From positions 27,842 through 91,841 of the forward strand of contig SIJG01000126.1 of assembly GCA_023374025.1 (NCBI GenBank): DNA of 64,000 bases. The letters run 5' to 3'. Position 1 is the stretch's first letter. Each line of letters opens with the position of its first letter. Position numbers and translations under genes: made by a program. This DNA is from Heterodera schachtii (taxonomy: Eukaryota; Nematoda; Chromadorea; Rhabditida; Heteroderidae). The notes below the pieces were generated by a model that had not been told where the DNA came from, did not search any database, and saw only the letters and a program-made list of their open reading frames with translations. This document shows positions 57,891 through 64,000 of this stretch, one piece after another.

Positions 57891-58130
57891 GTGAAATAAT
57901 TATTTCTTTTCTTTAATTAGAAAAACCCAAAAACTTTGGCACGTCATAACTCGGCACTCGGGCTCATTCCGCAAAAAATAAAATCACTTTTCTTAAGAAC
58001 CCATGTGTGCTCTATCCACCCACCAAATTTCATTCGGAAATCCCACGGACACCTAAGGACCTTCCTTTGTGAGCGGCGCAAGTGTCGCGGCGCAAATGGT
58101 GCGGCGCAAATGTCCGCGGCGCAAAAGTCG

Positions 58131-61100
58131 GCTAACCCTTTCATACATGAACATTTATTAGAATTTATTCTTTGAATTGCTAATTCTTTTAATTTATAAA
58201 AATAATATGAATTTATAGATTACTTTGATAGAAAAATAAGGTTAGATGATTGCCTTTTGGTTAAGTTTTAATAGTCTTGATTATTTTCATTGAATTAATT
58301 CTCTATTATGTTATTTAATTTACTGAATAATTAGAAAATAAAATAGTTTTTTTTAAAAGAGGTCAAAGTATTACTTTTCTTTATTAATGAAATCATATAT
58401 TATTTAAAGTATTTCTATTTTTCCTAACATCATGAAATGTAAATAATGAAAAAGTTTCGTGCCTTGGTAATTCTTATTTTTATAAAATCTCTTCTCTTTT
58501 TATTTATTAAGGCTGGGAATTTAATTCACTAAATTTTCAAAAATCGACTAAAAAAGCCATAAAAAATCGCCAAAAAGTCACAAAAAATTTCATAAAAAAA
58601 CAAAAAAGTCACGAAAATTCGAACAATATGCTAAAAATAGCCAAAAGTTACAAAAAACAAAAACAAAAAAGCACATAAAAATGCAAAAAAGTCATGAAAA
58701 ATGAGGCAAAGTTAAAAAAAATCCTATTTAATAATTTAAAGAATAACATTTTGATCGTATTTTTAGGCACTTAATTTTATAAATAGGTACCTAAAATAAG
58801 CATAAAAAAGAGATTCTTCCAAAAATTAAGAAAAAATTCATTCATGTTTTATTGACTTTTTATCCACGGAAATTTTATTTGTATTTTTCGGATTTTCTTC
58901 ACTAAAATTGGTCGGCAATTTACATTCATTATTCATATGAATTTCCTTAAAATGATTTAGTTTTAAATATATTTTCATTATTATTTGATCATAATCTTTG
59001 ATTGTAATTAATATTAATTGTCAGTTTTTATTATTCAAAATAAAGAAATCTTATATAACATACGTGTTTTTATTTTTGATCAATTTGTACTCTTGACCAT
59101 AATTTTTATATATTACGATAATATTAATTAATTAATTTTTATATTTTAGTTTTGTTCATCCTTCACAAGTTTTTTAATTATATTGCATTAAAAAATATGC
59201 AACATTTTTTTAATTCTTTTATTTTATTATAATATTTTGAATTATGAAAAAACCCATGTTTTCGCTGATTTATTTATCTCTATTTAATAACACCTTTTAA
59301 AATGATTATTTAATAAAATGGTCATCGTTATTAAATTAAAACAACACACAAGATTTCAAATGTATTATTCTTGGAGGAAATAGCTTTAATAAGAAAGTGT
59401 TATCAATATACTAAAGCATCAAAAGAATTTTATTTTTAATTATTAATTTATATTTTTTGGCATTTTATTAACATTTATTTTGAAGCAAAGCTTTACATTT
59501 TTTATTAAATCTTAAAAAGCTTCTATTTATATAATGAATAATATTAGAATATCTTGAAAATGATCCTCTTCACTGTTCACTGATCAACTTTTCGTAAGAA
59601 TTTGAAAATATTTTTTTGGTTTTTATTCAATAGTTACCTAATTATTAAATGAATATTTAATTTAATTTTTGTATTACCATTGTTAGTTTTAATTAATGAA
59701 TTTTAAAATTATTTATCACTTGTAATTTTAATACGTCACGTAAAAAGATGAGGGAATTTTGATATCGAGAAATGAATTTGTTTATTTTTGTTTGGTTTTG
59801 TAAAATCTTCTAATTTTTCCAGAAATTTAATATATTTGATTATCATCAACCATATATTTAAATATTCTTTTTATGTATATTTATATTACATTAATATAAT
59901 TTATAAATTAAATATTTAAATGAGATGATAACAATCTTAATTAAATTTATACTGCACTAATGAATGTATATTATGTTGACCCTAAATCTAAAACTTTTCA
60001 GTAAAATAATAATGAATAACAAGAATGTTTATGGTCTTCTTAAAGAAATTAAAAGTATAATATTCAAAATAAGTTTTGTTAGCTGAATATTTAAAAAGAT
60101 AACAAAACATAATTATTAAATTACGTGTTGTTGTTTTTTTCCCCACAAAAATAGGGATAATTAACGTGTATTGTTTCATCGACTCAACTTTCCCATTTTT
60201 CCTTACCATTCACAATTTAACCAATTTGCATATTTAAGCCTTTCTTTAATTCACATTCCCTAAATTTTCATAATTAGATAAATAATGGGCCACGGATATA
60301 TGATAATTGTAAATAAATACTAAAATTTTATTTCTTAATGCTTTGAATTTAATTCAATTACATGATTTTATTATGCGTTAGATGTTTATTTATGCAGATG
60401 CATTTTTATTCTTGCAACAATTGGGTTTAAATTTAGAACTCTATTGGTCTTTGAGCCCTTTCTCATTTTTTCAAAACAATGTTCATTTTTGCGATAAACG
60501 ATATTTTTTAAATATATATTATATTATTGTTATAAATTTTAAATTTTATACAATGTGACTTGCATTTGCATATTCAAATTTAATTTTTGTTATTGCAATT
60601 GATCGGTTTTTAAAAATTTGTTATGTTAAATATGTTATAACTAGTAGCTGCTTTATCACTTTAACTGCTTTTGTGTATTTTTTTACAGGAAATATTTATT
60701 TGACGATTATTATAAATTGGATTCATTCTTGTTTTCAACATCATGTGCTCTCTTTGCATTTCATGAATATTTCGTTTAAGCAAGAGTTGAATATTATGTA
60801 ATTTAGTAAAACAAATATTTTGAAATTATAATGAAATAATTTAATTCTTTTACAATTATTTTTTAAATATGTTTTAGTAATTTAAAATTTTTAATAAAAA
60901 TATTTTTTTAAGATAAAGTGCAGTCTTTGATTCAAATAAAATAAATTAATTTTAAATTGAGTAAATTGTTATAGATAATTATGGTTAGAATATTTTATTC
61001 TATGTTACTGTAATTACTGCATTTTTTAGTGTAAAATCAAAATGTTTGACTTTATATTTATATGAGTTCAAGTTTAATTTTTTAACATATCACCATTTAA

Positions 61101-62756
61101 TACAAATACTTTCACTTGACAATTATGCGTGTAGCAGCCGGTTGTAGTTTAAGTTCGTTTATCATAGTCCAGAATAATTATCCAATTTTATATTGCATTA
61201 GTTTCTTTTTTTTTATTAAACATGATATAAATTTCAATATTATTCATTTGCTCCATTTTATTGTATGAAATTAATTTAACTAATAATTAATATAATTCTA
61301 ATTTGTTATTTCCAAAGTTTATTTCTATATTACTTTATACTCTTAACCACTCTGATACATCCAAATCTCTGCTATAAAATTTTTTATTCGAATATTAAGT
61401 AATAAATAAACGATATTCTAATTTAATACATTTATTTTTGCAAATTTTTTAAATTTATTTATATAAATTTATAGGGTTTTCATTTATTTAAAAATTCCCT
61501 TATGGATAATATTTTAAATTTAAATGATGATTAGTTTAAGCTCTCAATGTATTTTGTCTATTTTTTGATTTTTAAAAACTTTATTTTACTTATTTATTGT
61601 TAATTTTGTTATTTTAGCTAATTTTCATTGCATAATTATTGGTGCTTTCTTTTATTTCTCATAAATTTTAAACAATTTTGTTGTATAAATGAAGTAGAAA
61701 ATTTGCTTTTTATTTTTAAAATTATATATTAAATGTAATCACTTTATTTTAAAATATAATATCTAACAAAATTTAAATAATTAATTATAGATCATTTATG
61801 TTAGGTAATTCGTATTGTTATTTGTAAATCCATTAACTATTTTATTTTATTAAAGTCCTTTTTTAATATCGCTTTAATAAATATATTTTTAAAAATTTTC
61901 ATATTTATAAAATCCTAAATAAAAACAAGATTATAAAACTATATTCTTATTAATTTACCTACGAAATGATAAATAATTTCTCCACTATAAATCCTTAATA
62001 AAAAATTTTTAAAATGTTGTCCAAAAAGTGCTTTTTTTTTGCTGCCTTTTTCCAATTTTTGTTCCTTTTGGCGGTTTGGTAATTTGTTATGCCTTTTTCA
62101 CATTTTTCATACCTATTTTATAAATTTTGGTGCTTAAAAGTCCGGCTACAGCTTTCCAATTGGAAAAGCTTAATAAGTAATTTTAATGTTGGTTTTTGCA
62201 CTAAGAAATTTTCTTTATTTTTTCAATTTTTTTTTAATATTATTTATTGTTTGAACAAGATGAGGTACTATCAATTATTTTATTAAGAAATAATAAAACT
62301 ATAAAGATTGAAAAAATTTTCCGAATTTAAATGTTTTATGAATTTGAAAAATTGTTAGAAACAAAGGTTTCACACTACCCAGCCTCCATATTATTTTTTT
62401 AAATCTGTATTTTTTTTAAAAAGATACAAATGTTCACTGGTTTAGTTAAATGCATTTCAAATGATTCCGAAGTAAAGCTCACAAAATTCAGGCAAGAATA
62501 TTTTTGTAAATAGAAATTAATTATAAATTTTAGAAATAACATAAAGAACCGCTGTGTTTAAACCAAAGTTTTTATTTTAAAAAATTGTAATTTAGTTAGC
62601 CAATAAATTTTTGGCTAATTAACTTGCAAAATGCAATTATGTGATGCCTTATTTTTGAGTTACATGGTTCATAATTAATTTTTGAAAATTCTTTATTTTT
62701 GGTTCACTACATTAATTATATGATTTTTTAAATCAAATGTAAAATACACAAAACAT
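58131..62756. other. AT-rich stretch without a recognisable gene
   Basis: Contains an A-rich degenerate short repeat (58525-58725, built on AAAAAGTCAYAAAAA) and a ~120-bp patch at 62030-62165 that resembles 12945-13060 (both TTTGCTGCCTTTTT, TTTTTCACATTTTTCAT, TTAAAAGT). The 73-codon minus-strand frame at 59988-60209 has no visible domain. Confidence 0.5.
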
Positions 62757-62912
62757 TCATTGAGATATTTTATTATTACTTTATAATTTTAATTCATTTA
62801 TTTTGTTCTTTGTTTCATAATAATTATTAAAAAATAAAAATAAACGCTCAAGCATTTCTTCTAAATTGGCTTATGTGTATTTAAATGTAAAAATTTATTC
62901 TATTTTATTTAT
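62757..62912. repeat. 156-bp direct repeat, copy 1
   Basis: Starts TCATTGAGATATTTTATTAT and recurs at 63236-63391 with a single base difference seen (TTTTAATTC against TTTTACTTC). The copies are 479 bp apart. They lack TG...CA ends and a flanking duplication, so an LTR origin is not supported. Confidence 0.9.
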
Positions 62913-63235
62913 TTTGATTCCGCTGGAAATGCTGATTAATCATTGATTGTTTCTAATCTATTTTCGTTATTTTATAAACTTTGTTTTTGTTAAACTATTT
63001 ATAAAGATTTTAATTTATTTTTTCACTAATAATTTTTATCAATCGAATATTAAAACACTGTGTTTTCACATTCACAATGAAAAGCAAGCGAAATTAATTT
63101 ATAGAAAATTTAATATAAAAATGCATTAATAAATTCAAAATTCAAAAAAATATACTGATTTATTGAGGTATTTCTGATGAATTATTTAACATATACTTGG
63201 GAAATATGTTTACACCTAATTAAATTTTGTGCAAA

Positions 63236-63391
63236 TCATTGAGATATTTTATTATTACTTTATAATTTTACTTCATTTATTTTGTTCTTTGTTTCATAAT
63301 AATTATTAAAAAATAAAAATAAACGCTCAAGCATTTCTTCTAAATTGGCTTATGTGTATTTAAATGTAAAAATTTATTCTATTTTATTTAT
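63236..63391. repeat. 156-bp direct repeat, copy 2
   Basis: See copy 1. High identity implies a recent local duplication. Confidence 0.9.
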
Positions 63392-64000
63392 AAAATTTTT
63401 ATTTTAATAAGTTTAAATTGACATAATTATTAAATAATGATTTTGTAATTATGATATTTCTTGTTGATATATTTGGTTAATTTAACAAAACCCAATCCTT
63501 TAGAATTATATAATTTTATTTATTAATAAGTTACTACAATTTAATAAACAACACTTAAATTTTAATTTGTTAAAAATAAATGAGGTAATAATTAAAAGTT
63601 TATTGATTTGGACCAAAATATAAACAATTTTTCATCAATATTTTTATATTTGTGGTTTTTAAAAAAACGCCCTTTTTATGTTTTTTTTGAATTAACAACT
63701 CCACCCCATTTAAAGAACTTAATTTCTGCCTTTCTTGACAACTATTCTGCCTTTTTGTTGAAGCGTAAAGCTCGTGTAGATCAATTCCGTAAGAATTTAA
63801 CCAATTTAATTGATTTTTAATTCTTTTACATTAATCATTTTCGAATAAATAAATAAATTTTACAACATGTTATTTTTTTAGAATTTGTTTATGAAATTAT
63901 CAACAAAAACACTCTAATAAAATAATTGTATGCTTAATAATTTTTCATGCAATTTTTAGTAATTAAATTCACTTTATTTAATGGGCCTGCTAAATCGTAA

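Larger units (their letters stand above)
57213..58130. mobile_element. foldback element with tRNA-like sequence in each arm
   Basis: Arms at about 57213-57555 and 57785-58130 are inverted copies, ~80% alike. Landmarks are ACAAAGGAAGGTCCT, AGGTGTCCGTGG, GGTTCTTAAGAAAAGTG and GCGGAATGAGCC. The outer ends carry GCGGCGCAAATGTC-type repeats, two on the left and four on the right. Each arm contains a tRNA-like segment. The frames at 57197-57388 and 57936-58175 are the same arm read in opposite directions and are not called as genes. Confidence 0.75.

Noticed and set aside
57197..58175. Two similar small proteins at 57197-57388 and 57936-58175
   Set aside because: They are the two inverted arms of one foldback element translated on opposite strands; similarity follows from the repeat.
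62757..63391. Small LTR element (TRIM-like): two 156-bp repeats around 323 bp
   Set aside because: No TG...CA ends, primer site, polypurine tract or flanking duplication.

Overview
The window is strongly AT-rich eukaryotic DNA (by eye about four bases in five are A or T). It has long non-coding stretches, short GC-richer islands and many transposable elements. The best guess is an invertebrate, probably a plant-parasitic (tylenchid) nematode. That guess rests on a four-exon gene at 54.5-55.9 kb whose predicted protein resembles, from memory, the large F-box-like family of cyst and root-knot nematodes. It also rests on short introns (58, 70 and 209 bp) and on the mix of Ty3/gypsy, hAT, Helitron and non-LTR elements. 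The species cannot be fixed from the sequence alone.

Layout: 1-1.6 kb, two possible minus-strand exons at the left edge. 1.6-2.7 kb, an inverted-repeat (foldback) element around a 60-nt GC-rich hairpin. 2.7-20.9 kb, AT-rich DNA with islands that look like short exons on both strands. 20.9-23.4 kb, a complete non-autonomous Helitron carrying a 14-copy minisatellite of about 70 bp. 23.4-29.0 kb, AT-rich with few islands. 29.05-34.63 kb, a nested insertion: a 636-bp hAT-type element (8-bp target duplication) interrupted by a complete 4,937-bp Ty3/gypsy retrotransposon. That retrotransposon has LTRs that read as identical, a 5-bp target duplication and an intact 1,330-residue Gag-Pol. 34.6-48 kb, AT-rich with candidate exons and a 5'-truncated LINE flanked by 45-bp direct repeats. 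48-53 kb, a segmental duplication, a complete 1,001-bp hAT-type element and a truncated second copy of it. 54.5-55.9 kb, the F-box-like gene. 56.1-58.1 kb, two neighbouring foldback elements whose ends carry short tandem repeats; one has a tRNA-like promoter sequence in each arm. 58.1-64 kb, AT-rich DNA with a 156-bp direct repeat.

The most striking structure is in the leader of the gypsy element. Eight hairpins lie between the 5' LTR and the gag start. Each has a 5-nt loop and a single unpaired A at the same place, and their stems differ from one another by paired (compensatory) changes. A ninth, simpler hairpin lies in the LTR.

The open frames are few because coding DNA seems to be cut into very short exons. 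Many GC islands start after a pyrimidine-rich AG or end at a GTAAG-type donor and keep one frame open. They are listed as low-confidence exons: GC-rich islands in AT-rich DNA lose stop codons by composition alone, so transcript evidence would be needed to decide.
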